Source: JBBSOK01 sp965219125
GTDB lineage: Bacteria; Bacteroidota; Bacteroidia; Flavobacteriales; Flavobacteriaceae
Assembly (NCBI GenBank): GCA_965219125.1
Contig: CBDCMO010000002.1
Coordinates: 1,550,001-1,614,000, forward strand
Length of the DNA stretch: 64,000 nucleotides
Direction: 5' to 3'
The position numbers and the translations under genes were made by a program. Positions 41,833 through 50,950 of the stretch are shown piece by piece; the stretch's first letter is position 1; the number at the start of each line of letters is the position of its first letter. The notes under the pieces are model-generated. The model worked only from the letters and a program-made list of their open reading frames with translations. It had not been told where the DNA came from and made no database searches.

Positions 41833-42864
41833 ATGCTACAAAAGGATAACAAACCAAACGGCTGTGTTTGGCTAGTCTGTGTTCTCGTTCTTACGGGTAT
41901 TGTATTTTCCTTTCTTTCAATACTTATAGATTTAAAATTCTTTTTTGCATTACTAATCGCATTTGTCGGCTCTATTTTTATTGTAAACTTACTTCTTGGT
42001 AAACCAGAATTAAAAAGCTTATTGGGTATTGGTGTATTAATTGTTGTGCTTGTTTTCGGTATTCGTTTTCTTTCAATATTCTTTCTTGGTTTTTTAGATA
42101 TTGATAATAATGATGCAACTTTCTCTGAGGATGAAAATGTAAAAACAGAATATATTGTATCTAATGGAGATAGCACGGCCGTATATTTAAGTCATAGAAA
42201 TTGGCAGGATAATTACGGTGAAAATTTTGAAACAGATCTCGCCGTTCGAAAAATTGATTATGATAGTTTGCACTTTGGCAACAACCAATTTCAGCCAAAT
42301 AGTAATGTGAATTTTTGGGGACAGCTTTACGATTTTATGTATGCAAGCAATTCCCCAAGCTTAGATTTAATATTAGAAAACTTCCAAAAAATTAACGCAA
42401 GCAAGAAGTTAGACCAAATGCAATTCGCCGAAATGGTGATAAGCTGTATTCAAGATATTCAGTATAGTTATGTGTTTCAGGAAAGTTGCGAGCAAGCAAA
42501 AAAAGATGAAAACGATGTGCGCAACCTACTCAATAATTGCCCAGAATGCTGCATTGGCAATGTTTTATACGGCGTTCAAAATCCAGTGAGTTTTATGCAA
42601 AACCTAAAAGGCGATTGTGATACGCGAACGGTTTTAATTTACAGTATTTTGAAAAGATTTAATTACGACGTAGCAATTTTGAATAGTGATTATTACCTAC
42701 ACTCAATTATTGGTATAAATTTACCGGCAACAGGGTCATTTAAACTTTATAATGGGAAAAAATATATGGCTTGGGAAACTACTTCAAGATATTACAGCAT
42801 TGGGAACTTATCGCCATCTTTCAATGATATGAAATATTGGGATGTTGTAATTACCAGTAAATAA
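41833..42864 (+). CDS. Membrane protein with transglutaminase-like cysteine-histidine-glutamate triad
   Basis: This 343-residue protein has three hydrophobic segments in the first 90 residues (about 12-32, 37-53, 58-80) followed by a soluble domain. That domain has a transglutaminase-like pattern: Cys in NLKGDCDTRTVLIYSILKRF (about residue 256), His in SDYYLHSIIGI, and Glu in YMAWETTSRYYS. A C-rich stretch NNCPECCIGN precedes the nucleophile. I find no closer family. It starts at the base after the LuxE-like stop, indicating co-translation, and is followed by a DUF350 gene. Confidence 0.75.
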   Translation: MLQKDNKPNGCVWLVCVLVLTGIVFSFLSILIDLKFFFALLIAFVGSIFIVNLLLGKPELKSLLGIGVLIVVLVFGIRFLSIFFLGFLDIDNNDATFSEDENVKTEYIVSNGDSTAVYLSHRNWQDNYGENFETDLAVRKIDYDSLHFGNNQFQPNSNVNFWGQLYDFMYASNSPSLDLILENFQKINASKKLDQMQFAEMVISCIQDIQYSYVFQESCEQAKKDENDVRNLLNNCPECCIGNVLYGVQNPVSFMQNLKGDCDTRTVLIYSILKRFNYDVAILNSDYYLHSIIGINLPATGSFKLYNGKKYMAWETTSRYYSIGNLSPSFNDMKYWDVVITSK

Positions 42865-42886
42865 ATAAATTGTAAAAAATCAAATT

Positions 42887-43402
42887 ATGAACAGTCAACT
42901 TTTTACTTTATCGCTTATTGAAATTTTTATCTCAATCTTCTTTACCGTCTTTGTAATTTTTATTTCCTATAAAATATTGAAGGCAATCTTTTTTAAAGGG
43001 CAGGATTTGCGCGGTGATAATCTTGCTTTTACAATTTTTACGTCCGGAATTATAATTTCAATAGGAATGATTTTAGCTAGTATTTTACCTTCAATTACCA
43101 ATATTATAAGACTTTCGGCAACACAAAATTCTTCTTTAGATTTAAAAATGATTGTTGGTTATTCTGGCCTATATCTGTTAATTGGTTTTGTATTTGCAAT
43201 TGTAATAAACAGTGCCGTTTTTCTTTTATTTTCAATTCTAACAAAAGGTGTAGATGAATTTAAGGAAATAAAAAATAACAATATCTCTGTTTCAATTCTC
43301 GTGGTGGCAATTTTAATAAGCATTACACTTATCGCAAAAGATAGTATTGCGCTTTTGGTAAGTTCATTTATTCCATATCCAAATGTTACAAATTATTTGT
43401 AA
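42887..43402 (+). CDS. DUF350 family membrane protein
   Basis: This 171-residue protein has about five hydrophobic segments and the family's GDNLAFTIFTSGIIISIGMIL block (about residues 43-63) in a duplicated two-unit layout. DUF350 (YjfL) proteins are small integral membrane proteins of unknown function, often linked with glutathionylspermidine-type or transglutaminase-like genes. It is 22 bases after the transglutaminase-like gene, forming a probable operon with it. Confidence 0.8.
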   Translation: MNSQLFTLSLIEIFISIFFTVFVIFISYKILKAIFFKGQDLRGDNLAFTIFTSGIIISIGMILASILPSITNIIRLSATQNSSLDLKMIVGYSGLYLLIGFVFAIVINSAVFLLFSILTKGVDEFKEIKNNNISVSILVVAILISITLIAKDSIALLVSSFIPYPNVTNYL

Positions 43403-43510
43403 GGTTTAAAAATTTTAACCGTCTTAAAAACTCCATGATTTCATAAGTTAAAAGTTTTATGAATGGCGTAGTTAAGGCCATTTCATAATTGATTGGTTAG
43501 TTAGTAGAGA

Positions 43511-43546
43511 AATCCCCAAATTCTAATTATTTGGGGATTTTTTTTA
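43511..43546 (+). terminator. Terminator between the DUF350 gene and tyrS
   Basis: AATCCCCAAAT and ATTTGGGGATT pair over 11 bases around TCTAATT, followed by T9 on the plus strand. It ends the LuxE-like/DUF350 run 108 bases after the last stop, and may also serve tyrS, whose stop is two bases beyond it on the minus strand. Confidence 0.85.
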
Positions 43547-43547
43547 T

Positions 43548-44846
43548 TTAAACAGTTTTAATAATGAAGTAATTTTTCTTTCCGCGTTGCAAAAGAACGA
43601 ATGTGTCATTTATTAAATCTTCAGTGGTAATATTATAACCGGCTTTTACCTTTTCTTTATTTACAGAAATTGAATTTTCTTTCAAAGCACGCGCAGCCTC
43701 GCTATTACTTTTCAAAAAGCCAGTATTTTCAGCTAGTGCCGAAATAATATCGAAGCCTTTTTCAATCTCAATTTTATCAATTTCAGCTTGGGGAACACCT
43801 TCAAAAATATCTAAGAATGTCTGCTCATCCAACTTTTTCAAATCTGCAGAAGTACTTTTTCCGAAGAGAATTTCGGAAGCTTGCACCGCATTTTCCAAAG
43901 CTTCTGCATTGTGAACAGTTTGCGTTACTTCAACAGCCAAACGTTTTTGTAGCAAACGAACGTGCGGTTCCTTTTTATGCTCAACTACCAAATCTTCAAT
44001 AGTTTCTTTATCTAAAAAAGTAAATATTTTTATATATTTTTCAGCATCTTCATCGCTTGTATTCAACCAATATTGATAAAATTTGTAGGGTGAAGTTCGT
44101 TTTGCATCTAGCCAAACATTACCTCCTTCGCTTTTTCCAAATTTGCTGCCGTCGCTTTTGGTAATTAAAGGGCAAGTTAATGCGTAGCCCTTTCCGCTTG
44201 AAATTCTTCTAATCAACTCGGTGCCTGTTGTAATATTTCCCCATTGGTCGCTGCCGCCCATTTGCAGGGTACAATTGTGTTCTCGGTACAAATGCAGAAA
44301 ATCGTAACCCTGTACCAATTGGTAGGTAAATTCAGTAAAACTCATTCCGTCGTTATCCTCGCCGGAAATTCTATTTTTAACCGAATCTTTCGCCATCATA
44401 TAATTTACCGTAAGATGTTTACCAACATCGCGGATAAAATCCAGAAACGAAAACTCCTTCATCCAATCATAATTATTTACCAAAACAGCTTTATTATCCT
44501 CGTTTGAAGTGAAATCAAGAAAATTGGAAAGTTGCTTTTTTACGCAATCTTGGTTATGTCTCAGCGTTTTCTCGTCCAGTAAATTCCGCTCACTACTTTT
44601 CCCCGAAGGATCGCCAATCATTCCTGTCGCACCGCCAACTAAAGCAAAAGGTTTATGTCCCGCTCGTTGAAAAAAAGAAAGCAGCATTATGGGCACCAAA
44701 TTACCAATGTGCAATGAATCTGCCGTTGGGTCAAAGCCAATATAGGCACTTCGCATAGTCTCCAAAAGGTGCTCTTCGGTATCGGGCATACTGTCCTGCA
44801 CCATTCCCCGCCATTTTAATTCTTCAACAAAATTGGTAATTTTCAT
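43548..44846 (-). CDS. tyrS: Tyrosine--tRNA ligase
   Basis: This 432-residue class I synthetase has the HIGH motif as DSLHIGNLVP (about residue 45), the tyrosine pocket YQLVQGYDFLHLY, the signature GGSDQWGNIT, and KMSKS as KFGKSEGGN. The C-terminal S4-like RNA-binding domain is present (NTGFLKSNSEAARALKEN). It charges tRNA-Tyr. Length is normal. Confidence 0.98.
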   Translation of the reverse strand: MKITNFVEELKWRGMVQDSMPDTEEHLLETMRSAYIGFDPTADSLHIGNLVPIMLLSFFQRAGHKPFALVGGATGMIGDPSGKSSERNLLDEKTLRHNQDCVKKQLSNFLDFTSNEDNKAVLVNNYDWMKEFSFLDFIRDVGKHLTVNYMMAKDSVKNRISGEDNDGMSFTEFTYQLVQGYDFLHLYREHNCTLQMGGSDQWGNITTGTELIRRISSGKGYALTCPLITKSDGSKFGKSEGGNVWLDAKRTSPYKFYQYWLNTSDEDAEKYIKIFTFLDKETIEDLVVEHKKEPHVRLLQKRLAVEVTQTVHNAEALENAVQASEILFGKSTSADLKKLDEQTFLDIFEGVPQAEIDKIEIEKGFDIISALAENTGFLKSNSEAARALKENSISVNKEKVKAGYNITTEDLINDTFVLLQRGKKNYFIIKTV

Positions 44847-44879
44847 TATTATAAAATTTTTGCAAATATACCTTTATCA

Positions 44880-44910
44880 ATTCAGAATTATGAATTCGGA
44901 ATTATGAATA
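44880..44910. repeat. GAATTC-centred AT-rich spacer repeat
   Basis: ATTCAGAATTATGAATTCGGAATTATGAAT lists repeated ATTATGAAT and AATTC units between tyrS and the epimerase. Similar AATTCAGAATT-type sequences occur at 2218-2246 and 7666-7690. Confidence 0.4.
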
Positions 44911-44920
44911 TCAAAAATTA

Positions 44921-44946
44921 AAGTTCATTTTCGATTTCGATTTCAT
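44921..44946. repeat. Hexamer repeat (TTTCGA)n in spacer
   Basis: TTCATTTTCGATTTCGATTTCATT contains repeated TTTCGA/TTTCAT hexamers, the reverse-complement form of the (GAAATC)n repeat at 31046. It lies directly before the promoter-like region of the epimerase gene. Confidence 0.6.
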
Positions 44947-44947
44947 T

Positions 44948-44976
44948 TTTGATTAGGTTTTCATTGCCTATTTTCG
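44948..44976 (+). promoter_or_regulatory. Promoter abutting the epimerase start
   Basis: TTTG (44948-44951) and TATTTTCG (44969-44976) are spaced 17 bases apart. The -7-like element ends four bases before the ATG at 44981, the same spacing as seen before 36914, predicting a leaderless or near-leaderless message. Confidence 0.4.
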
Positions 44977-44980
44977 CTTT

Positions 44981-45982
44981 ATGATTTTAGTAACTGGCGG
45001 CACGGGCTTAGTAGGCTCACATTTGTTATATTTTCTGCTGAAGGAAGAAAAAAACGTTCGCGCCATTCACAGAAAATCGAGCGATTTAATCTTAGTTGAA
45101 AAGGTCTTCAGTTATTATATCGAAGATTATAAGAATCTGTTCAAAAAAATTGAGTGGGTTGAAGCAGATTTAACTGATATCCCAAGATTATCCGATGCTT
45201 TTTCCGGGATTACCCACGTATATCACGCAGCGGCTTATATAAGTTTTAATCCCGAACATTTTGATAAGCTCACAAAATCCAATATTGAAGGCACGGCAAA
45301 TATTGTAAATTTATGTATCGCGAACAATGTTGAAAAGCTTTGTTATGTAAGCTCTGTTGCAACTTTAGGCACAAAACCAAACGGCGGTTTAATTAACGAA
45401 GAAACGGAATGGCAAGCCGAAGCTGACAACAGCGTTTATGCAATAACCAAATTTGGGGCAGAAATGGAAGTTTGGCGCGGCTCGCAGGAAGGTTTAAAGG
45501 TTGCAATTGTAAATCCAGGAATTATATTTGGCGCCTTTCCAAAAATTGCTGGAAGCAGCGTCATCATAAAAATGGTCAAACAAAAAATGCCATTTGTTAC
45601 AACAGGAAGCATCGGTATTGTTGATGTTGTTGATGTTGTAAACGTTTTAATACAATTAATGGTGAGCAATATTGTGGGACAGCGTTTTATTCTGGTTTCA
45701 AAAAATATAAGTTATACCGAATTACTTTCTAAAATTGCGCTTAATTTGAATATGAAAGCACCAACCAAGCAAATTGCAAAATGGAAATTAATGGCATTTT
45801 CTAGAGTAGATTGGTTTATTCATAAAATATTCAACAGCAAACGCATTATATTGAAGAGTACTGTAAACTCAATGTACACAACCTCAAATTATGACGCTTC
45901 GAAAATTGAAAAAGTACTTGATTTTCAATTTAAAGATTATGAAGAAACCATTAGCAATGCAGTTTCTACTTATTTGAAGTAA
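44981..45982 (+). CDS. NAD-dependent epimerase/dehydratase family protein
   Basis: This 333-residue extended short-chain dehydrogenase has the Rossmann GGTGLVGSHLL at the N-terminus and the catalytic YxxxK in SVYAITKFGAEME with Ser in VSSVATLG. NAD specificity is suggested but not certain. Substrates of this family include nucleotide sugars, steroids and flavonoids; the short C-terminal part does not specify. It ends convergent with the DUF4296 gene, overlapping by 17 bases. Confidence 0.87.
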   Translation: MILVTGGTGLVGSHLLYFLLKEEKNVRAIHRKSSDLILVEKVFSYYIEDYKNLFKKIEWVEADLTDIPRLSDAFSGITHVYHAAAYISFNPEHFDKLTKSNIEGTANIVNLCIANNVEKLCYVSSVATLGTKPNGGLINEETEWQAEADNSVYAITKFGAEMEVWRGSQEGLKVAIVNPGIIFGAFPKIAGSSVIIKMVKQKMPFVTTGSIGIVDVVDVVNVLIQLMVSNIVGQRFILVSKNISYTELLSKIALNLNMKAPTKQIAKWKLMAFSRVDWFIHKIFNSKRIILKSTVNSMYTTSNYDASKIEKVLDFQFKDYEETISNAVSTYLK

Positions 45983-46421
45983 GACCTTTTGCCTTTCTCG
46001 CCTCTATTGAATCTTTACCTTTTTTGACCTTCAAAATACTATCCTGCGTTTTCTTTTCTGCGCGTTCTTTCAAAACTTTTACCTTTAAAGTATCTGCCTT
46101 TTCTTGCATTTTGGTGAGCCGTTCTTCAACTTTTTGAAAGATAGAAATATATTCATTTAAATTTGAAGAATAATAAGCATTACTCTCCACGAATGAAATA
46201 CTATCCACATTATGTTTGGCATATACAAAAGAGTCCAACTTTGCGCCAACAGCAATAAGTTGACGGTTATTAAAACTACGAGCCGCATTGTTTAAGTAGG
46301 CATCCGTTAAAATATCGACCATTACATCTTCGGAAATTAGATTTTTTGGCTTGTCCGGTCGTTCAACGTGTTGGCACGAAGCAAACAAAATGACAGCCAT
46401 AAAAGTTAAAAAAAATCTCAT
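45966..46421 (-). CDS. DUF4296 lipoprotein
   Basis: This 151-residue lipoprotein has signal MRFFLTFMAVILFASC (lipobox FASC). Its ISEDVMVDILTDAYLNNAARSFNN region is the DUF4296 block; the C-terminal half is a charged coiled-coil-like stretch (EERLTKMQEKADTLKVKVLKERAEKKTQDS). Function is unknown. It overlaps the dihydroorotase-like gene by one base, a common Bacteroidota pairing. Confidence 0.85.
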   Translation of the reverse strand: MRFFLTFMAVILFASCQHVERPDKPKNLISEDVMVDILTDAYLNNAARSFNNRQLIAVGAKLDSFVYAKHNVDSISFVESNAYYSSNLNEYISIFQKVEERLTKMQEKADTLKVKVLKERAEKKTQDSILKVKKGKDSIEARKAKGLTSNK

Positions 46422-47761
46422 TATCTATTAAAAGTTAGTCTTTCCGGATTGCCGCGTTTTAGCAGTTTGCCGTTTTCATAAACCATTTCGCCATTTACAA
46501 ATGTATGTGTAATGCGCGATTTAAAAACTTGTCCTTCAAAAGGCGACCAGCCACATTTATATAAAATATTATCTTTTTTAACGTGCCAAGGCGAATTCAT
46601 ATCTACTAAAAAAACATCGGCTTTATAACCTTCACGAATGTAACCTCTATCTTTTATCTGAAATAAAATAGCTGGATTATGTGCTGTTTTTTCAACCACC
46701 TTTTCAAGTGTTATTTTACCTTTGTGAACCATTTCCAACAATGCAACATAGGCATGTTGTACCAATGGTCCGCCGGATGGAGCTTTAAGATAGTTATTGT
46801 TTTTTTCTTCCAACGTATGCGGCGCGTGGTCAGACGCTATTACATCTATACGGTCGTCCAACAACGCTTTCCAAAGTCCTTCGCGGTCTTCAACAGATTT
46901 TATAGCAGGATTCCATTTTATTTTTGTGCCTTTTGTTGCATAATCTGCATCTGTAAACCAAAGGTGATGAATGCAGACTTCTGCAGTAATCTTTTTTTCG
47001 GCAAGCGGAATTTTATTGCTAAAAAGATGAGTTTCCTTTTCGGTTGAAAGATGAAAAACATGCAATCTCGCTCCCGTTTTTTTTGCAAGTGCAACTGCTT
47101 TTGAAGATGAAATATAACAAGCTTCCGCACTTCTTATTTTTGGATGCATTGAAATGGGAATATCGTCACCATAGGCCGCGATAGCTTTTTCAATATTTTC
47201 CTTTATTGTGGCTTCATCTTCACAATGCGCCGAAATAAGAAGGTTTGTTTTGCTGAAAATATTTTCCAAAATTTTCTCATTGTCAACCAACATATTTCCG
47301 GTTGATGAACCTAAAAAAAGTTTTAAACCAGCGACCTTCGTATTATCAACTTTTAAGATCTCATCGAGATTATCGTTTGTGCCACCAAACATAAAACTAT
47401 AATTTGCCCATGATTTTTCTGCCGCAATTGCAAATTTTTCTTCGAGCAAATCTATAGTTGTAGCATTTGGGACTGTGTTTGGCATTTCAATGTACGAAGT
47501 AATTCCGCCTGCAACAGCCGCCTTGGACTCACTTTCAATGTCTGCCTTGTGCGTTAATCCAGGCTCACGAAAATGAACTTGATCGTCAATCATTCCAGGA
47601 AGTAGAAAGCTTCCATCCGCATCAATAATCTTGGTGTCGGAAGATTTTAGGCTTATACTTTCAGAAATTTCGGCAATTATTCCATCGCATAAAAGTACAT
47701 CGCCTTTAAAACGTTTACCTTCATTTACAATCGTTGCATTCTTAATTAAAACTTTTTTCAT
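46421..47761 (-). CDS. Dihydroorotase-like amidohydrolase
   Basis: This 446-residue amidohydrolase has blocks of the class I dihydroorotase type: PGMIDDQVHFREPGLTHKADI (about residues 55-75), SAHCEDE, LHVFHLSTEKE and VIASDHAPHTLEEK. The first metal site, usually HxH, reads QVH with Gln61-Val-His63; the other metal ligands and the final Asp are present. The expected role is the third step of pyrimidine synthesis, but a different cyclic-amide substrate cannot be excluded given the altered site. It overlaps both flanking genes slightly. Confidence 0.85.
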   Translation of the reverse strand: MKKVLIKNATIVNEGKRFKGDVLLCDGIIAEISESISLKSSDTKIIDADGSFLLPGMIDDQVHFREPGLTHKADIESESKAAVAGGITSYIEMPNTVPNATTIDLLEEKFAIAAEKSWANYSFMFGGTNDNLDEILKVDNTKVAGLKLFLGSSTGNMLVDNEKILENIFSKTNLLISAHCEDEATIKENIEKAIAAYGDDIPISMHPKIRSAEACYISSSKAVALAKKTGARLHVFHLSTEKETHLFSNKIPLAEKKITAEVCIHHLWFTDADYATKGTKIKWNPAIKSVEDREGLWKALLDDRIDVIASDHAPHTLEEKNNNYLKAPSGGPLVQHAYVALLEMVHKGKITLEKVVEKTAHNPAILFQIKDRGYIREGYKADVFLVDMNSPWHVKKDNILYKCGWSPFEGQVFKSRITHTFVNGEMVYENGKLLKRGNPERLTFNR

Positions 47762-48491
47762 TAAATCTTTTCCTGTTAAAAACGCTTTTTAATTTCATGT
47801 TAATAATTCCAAAAATCGCTTCGGTAATTATGCCTTTGCTCATTTTGCTTTCTCCTTTTGTTCTGTCCGTAAAAATTACGGGTACTTCAGTTATCTTAAA
47901 TCCAGCCAAAAAGGCTTTAAATTTCATTTCAATCTGAAAAGCATAGCCTACAAAATGAATTTTATTCAAATTAATTTTTTTCAAAACTTCACTTCGGTAA
48001 CAAATGAAGCCTGCAGTGGTATCAAAAATGTCCATTCGCGTAATAAACTGAACATATTTTGAAGCCGTCCACGATAGCAATACACGGCTCATAGGCCAAT
48101 TAACAACATTCACGCCAGTTTTGTATCTAGAACCAATTGCAACATCAAAATTACCTTTATGGCAGGCGTTGTACAAGCGTATTAAATCGTTTGGATTGTG
48201 GCTGTAATCGGCATCCATTTCAAAAATAAAATCATAATCTTTCTCCAATGCCCATTTAAACCCGGCTATGTATGCAGAACCCAAACCTAATTTTTCACTA
48301 CGCTGTAATAAAAAAAGATGGTCTACATAATCGGCAGAAAGTTTTTGAACCGCCTCTCCCGTATTGTCGGGAGAACCATCATCTACCACCAAAACGTGAA
48401 AGTTGCGTTGCAGCGAAAATATGTTGCGCAACAGTCTTTCTATGTTTTCAATTTCGTTATAGGTAGGTATTACCACCAATGCTTTGGGCAT
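47742..48491 (-). CDS. Polyprenol monophosphomannose synthase-like glycosyltransferase
   Basis: This 249-residue GT2 enzyme of the DPM1 type has VVIPTYNEIENIERLL at the N-terminus, the donor-binding VDDGSPDNTG, the metal-binding EMDADYSHNPNDL and GSRYKTGVNV. The C-terminal part lacks the membrane helices of DpmI-type fusions. The reaction is transfer of mannose (or another sugar) to a polyprenyl phosphate. It overlaps the start of the dihydroorotase-like gene by 20 bases. Confidence 0.92.
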   Translation of the reverse strand: MPKALVVIPTYNEIENIERLLRNIFSLQRNFHVLVVDDGSPDNTGEAVQKLSADYVDHLFLLQRSEKLGLGSAYIAGFKWALEKDYDFIFEMDADYSHNPNDLIRLYNACHKGNFDVAIGSRYKTGVNVVNWPMSRVLLSWTASKYVQFITRMDIFDTTAGFICYRSEVLKKINLNKIHFVGYAFQIEMKFKAFLAGFKITEVPVIFTDRTKGESKMSKGIITEAIFGIINMKLKSVFNRKRFNEKSFN

Positions 48492-48583
48492 CTGTGCAGA
48501 TTTTCGGCAAATGTACCTAATTTTAGGATATTGTGCATTGTCAAATTATATATGTGCCCACTTTTACCGGCAAATTATTAGTG

Positions 48584-48591
48584 TAACTTTG
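48584..48591 (+). promoter_or_regulatory. -7 promoter element of the DUF4271 gene
   Basis: TAACTTTG is an exact TAnnTTTG match, ending 14 bases before the TTG start at 48606. It lies in the divergent region with the mannose synthase gene. Confidence 0.6.
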
Positions 48592-48605
48592 CGAAAAAAT
48601 TTAAG

Positions 48606-49259
48606 TTGGAATCTGTACTTAGGCAAACACAGGCGTTAGATTGGGTAACCGTGCTTTTACTAATAAGTTTGGTGTGTTTTGCGGCGGCTAAATACTTTTA
48701 TGCCAAAAGATTTGAGGATTTTATTGTATTGCCCGTTAATAACAAATATTTCGCCTTACAGGGTAAAGATGAGGAAATTAACCATCCTTTTAATATTATT
48801 CTCTTCGTAGCACAGGTAATCTGTTTATCACTCTTTATAAATTTATTGATTATATTTTACAATCCACATTTTGTTGGGACGCACAAGTTTTTATTTGTTC
48901 AAATTTGTACGGCTTATGTTGTTTTTGTGTTAATCAAATTTTCAATTGAAAAGATAATTGGCAACGTATTTTCAATAGATGGAATAGTAAATCTATATTT
49001 ATATCAGAAACTCACATACCGAAATTATTTAGCAATACTTATTTTTGTCGGTAATTTATTATTTTATTATGTTTTACCAACTTCTAAGGCTGGTATTATT
49101 ATATTTTTAGGTCTACTTATAGTAGGTAATGCTTTTGCAATGCTCAACAGCTTTAAAAAAATGGGAAATTTATTTGGGCGCAATTTTGTATATTTTATTT
49201 TGTATCTTTGCGCTCTTGAAATAACACCTTATATATTGCTCTATTATGTAGTTATATAA
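48606..49259 (+). CDS. DUF4271 membrane protein
   Basis: This 217-residue protein starts with TTG, the only candidate before the first helix (TQALDWVTVLLLISLVCFA). It has six or so hydrophobic segments and a KRFEDFIVLPVNNKYF block between helices 1 and 2. DUF4271 is common in Bacteroidota and of unknown function. It is 37 bases upstream of hemD, so the two are probably co-transcribed; an association with tetrapyrrole chemistry is possible but unproven. Confidence 0.82.
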   Translation: MESVLRQTQALDWVTVLLLISLVCFAAAKYFYAKRFEDFIVLPVNNKYFALQGKDEEINHPFNIILFVAQVICLSLFINLLIIFYNPHFVGTHKFLFVQICTAYVVFVLIKFSIEKIIGNVFSIDGIVNLYLYQKLTYRNYLAILIFVGNLLFYYVLPTSKAGIIIFLGLLIVGNAFAMLNSFKKMGNLFGRNFVYFILYLCALEITPYILLYYVVI

Positions 49260-49296
49260 TGTTATTGAAAGCTAGAAAAAGAAAAAACCGCACTCT

Positions 49297-50046
49297 ATGA
49301 AAGTGAAAACTATTTTAGTTTCTCAACCTGAGCCCAAGGTTGAAAACTCTCCTTATTTTGATTTAATTGAAAAACAAAAGATAAAAATAGATTTTCGCCC
49401 CTTCATTCATGTAGAAGGCGTTTCTGGCAAAGAAGTAAGAAACCAAAGGGTTGACCTTAATAAATATACTGCAATAATTTTAACTAGTAGAAATTCTGTA
49501 GATCATTTCTTCAGAATAGCTGAAGAACTTCGTTTTAAAGTTCCGGATACCTTAAAATATTTTTGCTTGAGCGAGGCTGTAGCGTATTATCTCCAAAAAT
49601 ATGTGGTTTATAGAAAACGTAAAATTTATGTTGGTAAGCGCACATTTGCAGAACTTGCACCACAAATTAAGAAATATAAAAACGAAAAGTTTTTGTTGCC
49701 ATCCAGTGATAAGTTGAAACCGGATATTCCAGAAGTTTTAAATGAATTAAAGGTTGATTGGAAAGAAGCAATCTTTTATCGCACCGTTATTAGTGATCTT
49801 TCAGACTTGCGTGATGTTTACTATGATATTTTAGTTTTCTTTAGCCCAAGTGGGATTGAAAGTTTGTTTCACAACTTTCCAGACTTTAAACAGAATGAAA
49901 CTAGAATCGCCGTCTTTGGAAACACAACAGTAAAAGCTGCTACAGATTGTGGGCTACGTGTAGATATACAAGCACCAACGCCAGAAACACCTAGTATGAC
50001 AATGGCTTTAGAAAAATATATAAAGGATTTGAACCACAAAAAATAA
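49297..50046 (+). CDS. hemD: Uroporphyrinogen-III synthase
   Basis: This 249-residue protein has the HemD two-domain pattern: ILVSQPEPKVENSPYFDLI, YTAIILTSRNSVDHFFRI (about residues 59-75), then VFFSPSGIESLFHNFPDF and RIAVFGNTTVKAATDCGL. HemD closes hydroxymethylbilane to the asymmetric uroporphyrinogen III on the heme pathway. Sequence conservation in this family is low, but the blocks and the length agree. A terminator follows. Confidence 0.9.
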   Translation: MKVKTILVSQPEPKVENSPYFDLIEKQKIKIDFRPFIHVEGVSGKEVRNQRVDLNKYTAIILTSRNSVDHFFRIAEELRFKVPDTLKYFCLSEAVAYYLQKYVVYRKRKIYVGKRTFAELAPQIKKYKNEKFLLPSSDKLKPDIPEVLNELKVDWKEAIFYRTVISDLSDLRDVYYDILVFFSPSGIESLFHNFPDFKQNETRIAVFGNTTVKAATDCGLRVDIQAPTPETPSMTMALEKYIKDLNHKK

Positions 50047-50069
50047 AATGAAAGATTTATAAATTCAAA

Positions 50070-50103
50070 AACCGCTTAGAACTTTTGTTTTAAGCGGTTT
50101 TTG
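50070..50103 (+). terminator. Terminator after hemD
   Basis: AACCGCTTA and TAAGCGGTT pair around a 12-base loop and are followed by TTTT. It lies 24 bases after the stop. Confidence 0.8.
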
Positions 50104-50138
50104 AACTTATAAGCTTGGTAGATCCATTTTTTAATAGT

Positions 50139-50172
50139 AAAAAAGCTGTACCGTTTTCACGATACAGCTTTT
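50139..50172 (-). terminator. Terminator after the fasciclin gene
   Basis: AAAAGCTGTA and TACAGCTTTT pair around a 12-base loop; on the minus strand a T run follows. It lies 22 bases after the fasciclin stop codon. Confidence 0.82.
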
Positions 50173-50193
50173 TTCTAGTAACCAAATAGAAAT

Positions 50194-50757
50194 TTATTTC
50201 ATTGAAGGTAATAAAACGGTATCTACAACGTGAATAACGCCGTTAGACTGCATTACATCTGCAATTGTTACTGTTGAAGTATTACCACTTACATCCATAA
50301 CTTTTACGTTTTTACCGTCCATCATTACAGTAAGCATTTGCCCATTAACTGTTTTGAATGTTGCTTTACCATTTCCTTTTTTTATGGCCGCCATAATATC
50401 CTTAGCTGTCATTTTACCTGCAACAACGTGATAGGTTAACACACCTTGTAAAGCACTTTTCATTTCTGGCTTTAATAAACCATCAACAGTACCTGCTGGC
50501 AATTTAGCAAAGGCTGCGTTTGTTGGTGCAAATACTGTAAATGGACCATCTCCTTGTAAAGTTTCAACTAAATCTGCCGCTTTAACTGCTGCAACAAGAG
50601 TTGTGTGATCTTTAGAGTTAACCGCATTTTCTACGATGTTTTTAGTTGGATACATTTCTGCTCCACCAACCATCATGGTTTTCTGTGCGCAAGAAGTTAA
50701 ACTAATAAATAAGGTAAGTGCAAAAAATGATGTTTTAAGTAAGTTTGAAGTTTTCAT
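50194..50757 (-). CDS. Fasciclin-domain lipoprotein
   Basis: This 187-residue lipoprotein has signal MKTSNLLKTSFFALTLFISLTSC. A single FAS1 domain covers residues about 40-185: ENAVNSKDHTTLVAAVKAADL, the H1 box FTVFAPTNAAFAKLP, LTYHVVAGKM, and the H2 box NGVIHVVDTVLLP. FAS1 domains mediate adhesion or matrix contact. No partner genes are adjacent. Confidence 0.92.
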   Translation of the reverse strand: MKTSNLLKTSFFALTLFISLTSCAQKTMMVGGAEMYPTKNIVENAVNSKDHTTLVAAVKAADLVETLQGDGPFTVFAPTNAAFAKLPAGTVDGLLKPEMKSALQGVLTYHVVAGKMTAKDIMAAIKKGNGKATFKTVNGQMLTVMMDGKNVKVMDVSGNTSTVTIADVMQSNGVIHVVDTVLLPSMK

Positions 50758-50950
50758 AAATGTTTATTTAGTTGATTTTTAGATTCAATATATAAACGTT
50801 TAATTAGCTGAGGCGGTTTTGAAAATGATAATACTTTAGGAGAATATTAACGTTATCAATATTCCAAAAAAAATTAAATATATCATTACTATAGCTGTCA
50901 AATTATTTAATTATTAATACAAACGATATGTTTATTCTACAAAAACAGTA

